DNA of 64,000 bases from assembly GCA_013398175.1 (NCBI GenBank), contig VZRZ01005950.1, positions 205,592 through 269,591 on the forward strand, read 5' to 3'. The position numbers and the translations under genes are program-made. The DNA is from Climacteris rufus. Lineage: Eukaryota; Chordata; Aves; Passeriformes; Climacteridae. Position 1 is the stretch's first letter. Each line of letters starts with the position of its first letter. The notes beneath the pieces are model-generated. The model made no database searches. It was given only the letters and a program-made list of their open reading frames with translations, and was not told the origin of the DNA. Shown in pieces: positions 48,501-59,107 of this stretch.

Positions 48501-50791
48501 TAAGGACATGGAAGAGTACTGGGGTAACTGGAGGGGACTGAAAAAAAGACCCTGGGGAGGGAGGTCTTATGACCCTGCTCCATAATGCAGGACCATCTCT
48601 GCAATCTCTGAGTTCAGGGAGCAGCAAAGAGTGAGGGAAACCCAAGACCCACCCACATCCCTGTGTTAGGATGACACAGCATGGCAGGAACAACCACACT
48701 GATGCACCCATTCTCCCTCCAGGATTGCCCCACGTCTCCTGCAGAATGAGGATCTTGTGATAGAAACCACAGGGCCAGCCTGCCCAGCTGCTCCACTTCC
48801 TTGCACCATCTCTCCCACCGAACAGGGAAGTCACATCATTTGTAAAATGCCATATATCTGTCTACTAAACATAATCAGCAGGCTGGGGAAGGGGCTGTAG
48901 GAGTGAGCTCTGTGGGGAGGTCACAGCTGCACTGGACAAGTCCAGTCTCTACCCGACCCACTGCAGGCCACAGCTGTATCAGCCAAGCTGCTTGGTGGCT
49001 CTGAACCACCACCTGGGTTTGGAGCACCTCTGAAACATGTTTCAGAAAGGGCAAAAAGCACCAGCACGAAAGGAAATTAATAGCCAGGAGAATAGAGAAT
49101 CATGCCTGAGCAGGGCCACTGAAGCATGACTCTGAAGTGACTGCTGCTGATGGAGGAACCACCCCACACCGATCCCAATCTCTGCAGTGCCCATTGCCTC
49201 TACAAAGGGACTGAGTGCTATGTGTGGTTTGAGGGAACGGGAGAACAGAAGGAGAGGGGAGAGGTGTGTAGAGGGAAGAAGGGTGTTTTTTATGAGATTT
49301 TTTGGCACTCCATTTAAGAATTATCTTCCTGAGCATCCTCCCAAGAAGGTTTCACTTCTGCTATGCCTTCTGAGTCATTTCATGTTACTGAAATGACACA
49401 GTAATTAGTCTAGACTTGTCTGGGGGAATATGACTGTCCCCCAAACTAGATGGTTCTTTAGAAAGAAATATGGACAAGCCTTCCATCAGCAAAGTCCTGT
49501 TCCTCATCTCAGCTAAAACACACTATGAATTGAAACAGAACTCAACAGATCTTCTGACCCCAAGAATGAAAATAAGAACTATTATCAACAGGTCAAACCC
49601 TCACCCTGCCACCTCTCTGAGATCTCTCAAATACTATTTGAGCATCTTTACTCTCACTTCTTCAGTTCTTATGCCTCAGAATGTGTCTGGGTTCAAAAGA
49701 AAAGCTCTCTGATTTTGCAGGAATCAATCAGAGACCTTTAGGAATTCTCAGTGTTCAAACCTGGAACACTGCCACTCATGAGCATGGTTTTCTTTTTTTT
49801 TTATTTGCTGAAGGATGCAGCGTGGAAGGAAAGGAAACACCTTATATGCTACAGCAGAAAAAGCTGACAAGCAGCACTATCCACTGGAGGGCAGTGAAAG
49901 GCTGGGGAAACCTGATGTGAGGCTGAGAATGCTTCTGCCTAAATAAAGCCCCTAACTCGAAAGATTGTGAGTTGCCCAAAACTGAAAGAAAACTGTACAC
50001 TGTGCATAGCTGGCAGAGTTTTGGTAGCAGTGGGACTACAGGGGTGACCCATGTAGGAGAAGGATGCCCTTCAGTCAGAGCTGGTTCCAGCAACAGATAC
50101 CACCAACCCACCAAATGTGCCAAAACCTGAACCAAGCATGCTCACACAAGCATACAGGACCTCTGTGGAGCATATTTAATAAAGAGGAGCAGCTGCTGGA
50201 AGATGTGTGAGGGTACATATGATGGCACACAAAAAGACACAGGAGCAGAAACATCCTGAGATGACTGCAGCCCATGAAGGAATCCCTGCATAAGCACGTA
50301 CTACACTGAAGAGGGCTACAATCTGGGAAGGAATCCGCACTGAGGCAGTTGAAAAGCATAAGAAATATGAAATGACAAGAAAAGAAACCACTACTTGATG
50401 CTGTAAGCAAAAGGCAACTCCTGTTCTAGTGATCTTCATAAAGCCCAACTGAGAGGTGTGATTTGAGCAAGTGCAGGTGAAATAAATCTGTATTGAGAGA
50501 GGATGCCGCTTTTTGGAGAAGACTGTGTGCTGTGAAGGGATGTGTATCAATGTGTGCACACCTGCAAATAGCAAGTTGGATTAGTTGGTGAGAAGGGTAA
50601 GAGCCTTCCAAGCCTTGGAGATGCCACAGGTCTAGGCTGGATGCCAGGGAGACCAGAGTGGTCTGACAGCTGGCTCCTGGAGGCATCAAGAGGTCCAAAG
50701 CAGTCACTTGAGAGGCTGTGAGCTCACCTGTCAGCCTGAGACACATCTGCATGTTTATGTCTCTGAGCATGAGGCAAGAGGAGACAGGAGA

Positions 50792-50899
50792 CCCAGGGAC
50801 AGTTACTGGGAAGGTCCATACTGCACATATGTAGATGTTGGTCTGTCTGGGGTCATGCAAAGTAAAGTGAAAGGCCAAGAGCCCAGGGTCAGTTACTGG
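50792..50899. repeat. Two 18-base direct repeats 90 bases apart
   Basis: CCCAGGGACAGTTACTGG at 50792-50809 and CCCAGGGTCAGTTACTGG at 50882-50899 differ at one base. They may be the remains of a tandem duplication inside an unidentified repeat. Confidence 0.7.
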
Positions 50900-51865
50900 A
50901 CAGACTGAGTGCCTGAACTGGACTCATTCCGCAGCCTATTGCACACAAATATATGTACACATTTCACAATAAAAAAACTTTTTGACTGCCAAAGAGGAGG
51001 CAGGATTAGGGTGTTTGTGCCTCTGGCTGTGTGATCAGTTCTGTACATATACATGCACACACACAGGGCACACCATCTGTGGGCCTGTTGGGAATACATG
51101 CAGTAGCCCACCTCAGTGCTGGCTGCATCTGGCAACATGGAGCTGCAGCAGCCTCGTCGCTGTTGGGCTACCGGCTTTGGCCAGCCTCAGGCCAAGTTTC
51201 TCTCACAATACAGAAAGAAGCTCCAGCATTTGCAGATGAAGGGTCCTGCACAAAGTTCACCACTCTAAGGCTAGAAGTGGATGCACCTGAGCCTCTGTTC
51301 AGATGGGTATCTGTCTGTATTGCATGTGCAACAGCCACCAACAAAAGGTCACTGTGAATGCAATGCAGCAGAAAAGTGCAGAAGCTTCAGTTCGCAAAAT
51401 TTATTTACAGAAGTGCAGAGACAGAATTTGTAATTTTAGCTAACATGAGAAATTAAAGAAAAATCTCTGGAGTAGGCCCAACATCCTCACAGTTCTTAAA
51501 ATATACATATGCCAAAAAACAAAGGTGTAACATCTGTGAATCTGTAATGTTTCTATATATGCCCTCTGGGTGTATCACTGATTTGGAAGAACTCACATCT
51601 TAACATTTAGAGTATGACAATGTTAAAGATTTTCCTGGATAAGCAATCAATGAAACTACTTTTTCTTCCTCAAAACACATGCTGTGGTTTGGCATGCCGA
51701 CTAAGTGTGATATACATACAGAGGAAACTGCTCCTTACTCTTAAAAAATCAAACATTACCAAAGAAATAGTTAATATTTATGCAGAATACCAGAGACAGC
51801 TTTTTAACAGAAGAGCATTTGCCTTTCCTCACCCCCCAATAATAGTTATAGGAACTTTAGAATAG

Positions 51866-53262
51866 AATAAAATAGAATAGGACTATTTTTGTGGGAAGGA
51901 ACCTACAATGGTCATCCAGTCCAACTGCCTGAGCACTTCAGGGCTGACCAAGTTAAAGCATGTTATTAAGCATTGTCCAAATGCCTCTTAAACAGTGACA
52001 GGTCTGGAGCATCCACCACCTCTCCAGGAAGCCTGTTCAAGTGTTTGACCTCTTGGTGAAGAAATGCTTTCTAATCTTCAGTCTGAACCCTTCTAGCACA
52101 GCTTTGAACCATCCCCTACCACTGAATTACAGGGAGAAGAGCTGGGCACCTCACTCTCTACTTCGCCTCCTCAGGAAGCTGTGGAGAGGCCCAAGGTTGC
52201 CACTCAAGACTCCTTTCCTCCAAAACAGACAAGTTCATTCAAGGACCTTCACATCCTTTTTAAGTTGTGGGGCCCAGAATTGCACACAGTTCTCAAGATA
52301 AGGCTGCACCAATCCTGAATACAGTGGAATAATCCCCTTTAAGCCCAGTCCTCCAATCTATTTAGCTCTCTTTGCAAGGCCTCCTGTTTGTCAAGAAAGT
52401 TAGCAGCACCCCCCAGTTTGGGGGGTGTAATGTAGTGCAAATGTACTGAAGGTATATTCAGCTCCTACACCCAGATAATTGGTAAATACATTGAACTGAA
52501 CTGGCTCTAGAATTGAGCCTCGAGGAGCAACACTTGTGACCAGTGGACAGCCAGATGTAGCCCAAATCACTAAAACACTTTCAGCTCTGCCCTTCATCCA
52601 GTTCTTCACCCAGAACACCATGAACCCACTCATCCCACAGCTGGACAACTTGTCCAGAAGGATGCTGTGGGGCACAGTATCAAAAGCTGTACTAAAATTG
52701 AGAAAAATTATATCCACTGTCTTCCCTTCACTCACTAGGCAGGTGACCTAGTGAATGAATAGATGGATGCCAAATTAGACAAAAAAGAATTTCCCTTTGT
52801 GAACCCATGTTGACTGTGCATTCTTCTTTAAATGCCTTTCAGTAGTACCAGTATAACCTCCATCATTTTTCCAGGAACTGAGGTTAGACTAACAGGTCTG
52901 TAGTTCTCTGAGACCTCCCTTGTGTACTTTTTTGCAGATGGGACTAACATCCAGTCACCAGGGATAATCCCAGACTCCCAAGACTTTTGGTAGATGGTCA
53001 AGAGGGGTCCTGCCATAACATCTGCTGGCTCCTTCAGAACTCTGGTGTCAATCTCATGAGGCCCCACGGACACGTGAGCACTCACCTGACAGAGCTGGTC
53101 CCTTGCAATGTCAGTGTCCACGAACAGAAAATCACTGTTCCCACACTCGCGGTCCTTCCACTGAGGGAATGAGGCAGCCCAAGGCCTATCATTATTAAAG
53201 ACCGAGGACAAAAAAGGCTTCGAATGCCTTCATTAACGCTGAAGTTGCCATGCATATTGCCT
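51866..53262 (-). mobile_element. CR1 LINE fragment (reverse transcriptase to 3' end)
   Basis: About 1.4 kb on the minus strand. Readable CR1 ORF2 segments are NEGIRSLFCPRSLIMIGLGL, ENYRPVSLTSVPGKMMEVIL, then FSTAFDTVPHSILLDKLSS and GSILEPVQFNVF. The catalytic FADD box region is lost or mutated near 52420-52470. The 3' end at 51866 has tagaataaaatagaatagg in place of a clean terminal repeat. Frameshifted and dead. Its truncated 5' end faces the plus-strand CR1 that begins near 53460. Confidence 0.93.
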
Positions 53263-53264
53263 TT

Positions 53265-53460
53265 CTTGCTTGGACGGAGAGGCGATTTCCTCCAGGCTGG
53301 GAGGGGCCTCGGCGCTTTCACGGCCCCGCCGCAGTGGTCTCATGGCGGCCCGCGAGGGGGCGCCCTCCGCCCGCTCGGGCTCCCTGGCGGGGGCACGGTC
53401 TGAGCGTCTGGAAACTCCTCATGGAATTGGAGCCCCGCGCTTTGTAAACAAACACCGGCG
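53265..53460. promoter_or_regulatory. Isolated CpG-dense island between two CR1 fragments
   Basis: About 190 bases, with about 20 CpG dinucleotides in 180 bases (counted in 53281-53460), in otherwise CpG-poor repeats. It includes ATGGCGGCCCGCGAGGGGGC on the plus strand, from which a 98-codon frame opens and runs into the neighbouring CR1, and a strong CTCF-type motif at 53350-53363. It does not resemble CR1 ORF sequence. It could be an orphan promoter, a first exon of an unseen gene, a retroposed first exon or an insulator. No convincing splice donor was seen on either strand. Confidence 0.5.
53350..53363 (+). promoter_or_regulatory. CTCF-type motif
   Basis: CCGCGAGGGGGCGC, a near-perfect match to the CTCF core CCACCAGGGGGCGC on the plus strand. 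It is oriented away from the minus-strand site in the CUL5 island, so the two are divergent rather than a convergent loop pair. Confidence 0.6.
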
Positions 53461-54090
53461 GCTGCCCAGGAGAGCAGGAAGGCCAAGGGCATCCTGGCCC
53501 GGGTCAACAATGGTGTGGCCAGCAGGAGCAGGGCAGCGACCGTCCCCCTGTACTCGGCATTGCTGAGGCCGCACCTCGAGTGCTGTGTTCAGTTCTGGGC
53601 CCCTCACTGCAAGAAAGACATTGAGGGGCTGGAGCGTGTCCAGAGAAGGGCAGCGGAGCTGGGGAAGGGTCTGGAGCACAAGTGCTGTGAGGAGCGGCTG
53701 AGGGAGCTGGGGGTGTTCAGCCTGGAGTAAAGGAGGCTCAGGGGGAACCTTATCACTCTCTACAACTGCCTGAAAGGAGGGTGTAGCCAGGTGGGGGTCA
53801 GCTTCTTCTCCCAAGTAATAAGGGACAGGACAAGAGAAAATGACCTCAAGTTGTGCCAAGGGAGGTTTAGATTGGATATTAGGGAGAATTTCTTCCGTGA
53901 AAGGGTGGTCAGGCATTGGAACAGGCTGCCCAAGGAAGTGGTGCAATCACCGTCTCTGGAAGTGTTCAAAAAACATGGATGTAGCATTTGGGCACATGGT
54001 TTAGTGATGAACACAGTGGTGTCAGGTTAACAGTTGTTCTGGATGATCTTACAGATCTTTTCCAGCCTCAACCATTTTACATTCCTATTA
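53460..54090 (+). mobile_element. CR1 LINE fragment (3' part)
   Basis: Plus-strand CR1 ORF2 C-terminal coding in good condition: KAKGILARVNNGVASRSRAA, then VQFWAPHCKKDIEGLERVQR, GLEHKCCEERLRELGVFSLE (stop), later NDLKLCQGRFRLDIRENFF and WNRLPKEVVQSPSLEVF. The terminal octamer repeats are missing or decayed near 54090. Same subfamily as the 35.9-kb copy. Confidence 0.95.
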
Positions 54091-55826
54091 TTTTAACACA
54101 GAATTACAGAAAAAAAATCCGTATTTTACCAGCCAAAATCTATACTTTGCCTTAAAAGCACATTGTGTTTAGCTCAATGTGTCTTATGGAACACACTGCA
54201 TTTATGTTCTTGTATTAGCAACAATTAGTAATTAAACTTGGAAAGAAGTTGTAATGAGCTGTTGTGCTCATAGTGTGTTATGCCAGAGATGTGTCTGCAT
54301 GTACCAATGGCATTTTAAGATGGCAAAAAACCTAAACAATTTGACAAAGTATTTTTTGCTGAAGCCAAAGGAAAAAATGCTTGGTGACAAGGAGATTCTC
54401 ACTGGTTTTCAGGATCAGACCCACAGACAGGTTTATACATGGATCATTTTTATTAAAAAACACTTTTTCTCAGAATAAATTCCAATTGCTGTGGTTAAGA
54501 TACGTTTCCTGCGCTCTCTTCTCTGATGTCTTTGGAAATGACAGCATCATGTTCACTGCCACAACAGAAACACCATAATGAATGTTATTTAGCACAAGCA
54601 GTTGTCCATATGAGACTATCAAATAATCTGGAAAACAACTACCTAGCTGCTTTTAAGAGGGAACACAGGCTAAACATGCACAACTTGTTCAGCCTGTCAC
54701 TTTTTTTCTGGGAGGTGCTAAACATGCACAGTTCTCTTGGCATTACAGATCAATCACCAGCTGTCTTCAAGCCAGATCTGAAGATAAAATCTACTTACCT
54801 TGGTCAACATTAATCAAGCCTCATTAGTCTTATTAAACGTTCAGGTTTTTGTATTTTGTTCAAGTAGTTGCATTTATGTCAAACAGTTGTAGAGACATTT
54901 TTTATTTCTTTTTTCCTTCATCTAATAGTTACAGCTAGCCAAAGCCAGCTGGCAGGCTCAGCTACCTGGTCCTTTGATTTGGATTATTTTTCTATGCAAG
55001 AAAAATAGAGTGTGGCTGAATCAAAGCTGGAGTTCAGACATATGTGTACAGTCTTGGCAGTCACCCTGAATTTATTCCAGTCTAACTCAAATCAAAACCT
55101 GGCTTGTGATTTCCAAGTAGCAGAATGCCTTGTTCTTTCTTTTGGTGAAGTTCTGACTGACTTGTAGGGAAACAGGAAAAGGTGTGACAGTTCCAGACTG
55201 GTCAAAACACAAGTAAGTACATATTTGACTACAAATTTAGGAAGTTTTTTTTCTTAAGTGTGCATTGTCTAAAACATTGTACTATTTACAGCTCCAGGAA
55301 ACACAATGCTGTTTTCATAATGCAAAAATAATCAGAGCTATTTGAAAAAGTTTTAGCTCAATGTAATGGAGACAACAGGAGTTCCCTCCTTAGCATGCCG
55401 AGAGAACTGAACAACCATTGATTTGTGAATCATCTTAGAATCAGAAGGTGTCCTGGAAGTGATCACTGTAGCCTGAGGCATTTGGTGTGACTGCTGAAGT
55501 TATGGCTGGTTTGGAGGGCTGGGCAATGCTGACAAGGGGTTTAGTGGTATAAGTGGCTCGGTGGTGGTGGTAGACTAAAGGATATTGATGGATCAAGGGT
55601 TGCTGGGGAGGGGGGAACCTCAGAAGTGTCTATGCCAACGACACATCAACACAGAAAAGAAATGTAAACAAAAGAAACAGGGCACGCAACAAAAATGACA
55701 GTTTTCATAAAATACTGACTTTGTAGTAAAATCATGTAAGTGATTGCTGTAAATCAGCCTAGCCATTCTTTTCTTTCTTTCACAGATGTAATGCCAATTT
55801 GCTGGCATGGGATGTTAAATTTATCA
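54091..55826. other. Intergenic, no recognised feature
   Basis: AT-rich sequence with short ORFs only. No exon, repeat family or RNA gene was recognised. Confidence 0.6.
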
Positions 55827-55830
55827 TACC

Positions 55831-56964
55831 TGTGGTGGTTTGATAGGGTCTGGCTTTTTGGGTGTGGTAGGGGCCAAAAAGATGGCTCCTGTAAAAAGCT
55901 GCCAGAAGCTTCCACAGCCATCCAGCACAGCCAGTCTCTGATGGCTCTGAAGATGGACGTTGCTGCTAGCCACAGCTGGGCCGATTAGAGGAGAAGGTAA
56001 TGCCTCTGTGACAATATATTTAAGAAAGGGTCACAGTAGTACGCAGGTGCGCACCATGTAAATGTAGCCGTGTAGTTGTAGCCATGTAGTTGTAGATAGG
56101 CAGGGAAGAAGGCATAGGGCATGTAGAAGAAACAACAGATATGGACACCAGCAAAGTCAGCCAAGAAGAAGGACGGGGGAGGAGGTGCTTCAAACATGGG
56201 AGCTGAGACATCTCCGCAGCCTGTGGTAAGGACTGTACCAACGCAGTGTTCTCTGCACCCTGAGGGTCCATGAAGGAGCCGAGATCCACCCCATGACGGA
56301 GCAGGAGGGGGTGAACTCCTACAGGAGGGACTGTGGTCTGGTGGGAGTTGACGCGAATAACGAGGCCTTTGCTCCTGGGAACTGAGGGAGTCATTTGTGT
56401 TAAAAAAAGCCTTGTTTCACCCCCCACCCTAAGATTGGACCAGCCTGGCCTTGGGAGAAAGAGTGGGCAGCAGTGACCGGGTGGGCTGCTTGCCAAGAGG
56501 AAAAATAACCTGTGGAAAAATGACAGCATGAAAATGCCAGCATGCCTGCGAGCAGGCAAGAAGGGAGAGGGGAAAAAGGATTCATGCAGAAAATGCCAAA
56601 GTGCTTGCGAGTAAGGGACCTGCCTAAACACCAAGAAGAAAACGTGAGGAATGAACTGACTGGGAAAACCGCCCCCCTGGGTTCTCCTTACTTTCTGAGG
56701 GAAGGAGGGAGGGATGTTGGGGGGGGAAGAGAGAGAGAAAGAGTGTTCAAGAAAATGCTTTGCTTACTCCTTTGACCCTGTAATAAATTCACTTAATCAC
56801 TTTTAAGTTTTGAGCCTGGTTTTGCCTGCCTTAATTAGAGGGTTTTTTTCTCTCTCAGTATCTTTATCTCACCTTGGAAAAAATTCCTCTCCCCTGTCCA
56901 TCTGCAGAGGGGAGAGAGCGGCTGTTGGGCGCTTTGGCATTTGGCCAGGGCTAAACCACGACCA
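55831..56964 (+). mobile_element. Solo LTR of an endogenous retrovirus
   Basis: 1134 bases beginning TGTGGTGGTTT and ending AAACCACGACCA, so it has TG...CA termini with inverted ends. It is flanked on both sides by TACC (55827-55830 and 56965-56968), a 4-bp target-site duplication as made by gammaretrovirus-like (ERV1) integrases. A TATA-like atatttaag lies near 56015, and AATAAA at about 56782 with GT-rich sequence after it supports plus orientation. No gag, pol or env is present, so the provirus has been lost by LTR-LTR recombination. The 3' end resembles dispersed LTRs seen in neoavian genomes. Confidence 0.75.
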
Positions 56965-56968
56965 TACC

Positions 56969-58599
56969 CAAGAGCATGACAAAGCAACAATCACAATACC
57001 CTGTTTCATGGTTGTTCAGTCTTGGACACCAACTCTTTGCCTGTGCATTTCCTGTAGGAAGACCTAACTTGTAGTTTCTAGGACTGAAGACCAGGTAAGG
57101 AAAAGCTGTAAGAAAAAGACCAAATAAAATTCTGGTCAATGCTATAATTTGCAAATTTATTACTACCTTACATTGTTATAAAGGATATAAAAATCTGAAA
57201 CATAGAGGACACTTTACTATGAAACAGCTAAGCTTTCAGATAAGTGCGTATTTTTTTAAACCCTCCCCCAGCAAAAGAATAATTCCTGTCATTAACTTAA
57301 GTTTCAACATAACATTGAATTTACTAAGATTGCATATATATTAAGACTGTCAGATAAAGAATATTGCGTGATCAATCTTAGTCCTAAAATAATCTAAGCC
57401 CTATTATGGAATCATAATAGAAATAGGAATGACTAAAACTATCTGGTTATATATCATAGTAAAAAACATGTAGGAAAGCACTTCAAGACATTAAGCCAAG
57501 TGGGTACTTAACATTTTCCTAACCTGGCAACCAAGCCCTGCAAGTGTCTCAAAGACCACTATTTTCTTGCTATCATATTGAAAACAGACAAAGAAACACA
57601 TGATTAACATTGCTTACTTTGTGTTAATTTTTGAGAACAACTCAACAATTTCCCTTGGAATGTGTATTAAGCCATAGGTTCAAAATGCATTGCAACATCT
57701 TCCCGCATGGTGAAAGTTCAACTCAAGTAATGCTACAATGAAGGTGCAGCTTGCAGCATTTACTCATTAGTGGATTGCCCTGCCAAGATTAAAACAGAGA
57801 GTGGAATGCAGTTCCACAGGTCTCCTTGACACCTAACCTCTTTAGCTTTTATTCTACTTTTAAAAAACATTTGCCTCTGTCTCCTTGCTTAAAGAAAGTG
57901 TTTAGGAATTGTTCAGAGTAAAAATACAAAGACCTAAACACCAACATGGATAAAAGAACAGACATATTTAAACCCCCCTGACTTTAAATACTTAATAATC
58001 AAATAGAATATTCTTGAGGACAGGTAAATATTTTTCTGAGAGTGAATTGATATGAGACATGAGCATATTACTGAACTAAAATTTCTCCAAGATGGAAATT
58101 TCAATGAAATGACTTTTGTATATGTAGGAATTTTAGGAAAAAAAAGTAAAGCTGTTTAGCTCTGCATTATTTATATAGTATCTCTTTTCTACAGTATCTT
58201 TTTATATGCAGAATAGTTTTATTTTACACCAATGTCTGCTATTACTTGTGTTTTGTTGGATTGCCAAAAGCTAAAAGGATTTAAAAATCATTTGGTCTTA
58301 GTTTCACATTGAAGTTGGTACTCAAGTTCTGCTTTTTCTTGTGCAACACCGTATATGCTTCTACAGAATGCTCTTCCTCCAAATATGATTTAAAATGTCA
58401 GAAGGCATGTTTTTATTTTAAGAATAAAATCTACCCTAAGAATAATTGACACTTCTTTCAATGTAAATGTGAGCACAAAAATAATGAAGAATCAATAGAT
58501 CACTAAGAGAATGTAAGTCTTCAGAAAGGACCTGGCAGAATCCACGTTTCTGAGACAATAAATGTTAAAACTGCTGAAATCACCCTGCATGATCACATT
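56969..58599. other. Intergenic, no recognised feature
   Basis: AT-rich, no coding exon or repeat recognised. Confidence 0.6.
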
Positions 58600-59107
58600 A
58601 ATAACCTATGTTCAGGTATGGGCTCCCCAGTACAAGAAAGGAAATGGCACATAGGAGAGTGTCCAGCAGAGGCAACAGAGATGGTCAGGGGTCTGCAGCC
58701 TATGACAGCCAAGGTGAAGCTGAGCTTACCTGGAGATGAGAAGGGGGATAATTTTGTAGTCTTCACCTTCCTGATGGCACACAGCATAAGGACAGAGGAC
58801 AATCACAATTTGCAATAAGGGAATTTCTGACTAGGTAAAAGGTTTTGTTTTGTTTTGTTTTTATTTTATTTTGTTTTTTGTTTTGTTTTGTTTTGTTTTG
58901 TTTTATGTTATTTATTGTACTGTGAGGATACTTAGATACTGGAACAAGGGCCTGGAGAATTGTGAAATTTTCGTCCTTGGAGATATTCAAGCTTAACATG
59001 ACATGACCCTGAACAACCTGCTAAAGCTGACCCTGCTTTAAGCAGGGGCTTGGGCTAGATTGCCTCCAGGGAACCCTTCCCACTGAATTTCTGTAATTCT
59101 ATGAATA
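58600..59107 (+). mobile_element. CR1 LINE fragment interrupted by a TTTTG repeat
   Basis: The left part (gttcaggtatgggctcccca, then cgagtgtccagc-like text) matches CR1 ORF2 coding for the WAP...VQRR region. The right part is the CR1 tail (ggcttgggctagattgcctc and cactgaatttctgtaattct, ending in a degraded attctatg repeat). Between them sits a 75-base T/G simple repeat. Strongly diverged, hence an old copy. Confidence 0.75.
58842..58918. repeat. (TTTTG)n microsatellite inside CR1
   Basis: Imperfect runs of ttttg with ttttatt interruptions. Reverse-complemented it is (CAAAA)n, as could arise from an A-rich tail or slippage within the older CR1. Confidence 0.95.

Larger units (their letters stand above)
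42621..51864. other. Upstream of RAB39A: no recognised coding exon
   Basis: About 9 kb without a gene that I can identify. It contains an LTR-like block (43400-43890), an AAAT microsatellite, a possible dispersed repeat at about 47760-48500 and a pair of 18-base direct repeats near 50.8-50.9 kb. Many short ORFs occur but none looks like a known protein. I looked for exons of SLC35F2, the human neighbour, and saw none. Confidence 0.6.

Noticed and set aside
53419..53946. 175-codon minus-strand ORF as a gene
   Set aside because: It is the antisense of the plus-strand CR1 at 53460-54090.
56020..56634. 204-codon minus-strand ORF as a gene
   Set aside because: It lies wholly inside the solo LTR and has no recognisable domain.
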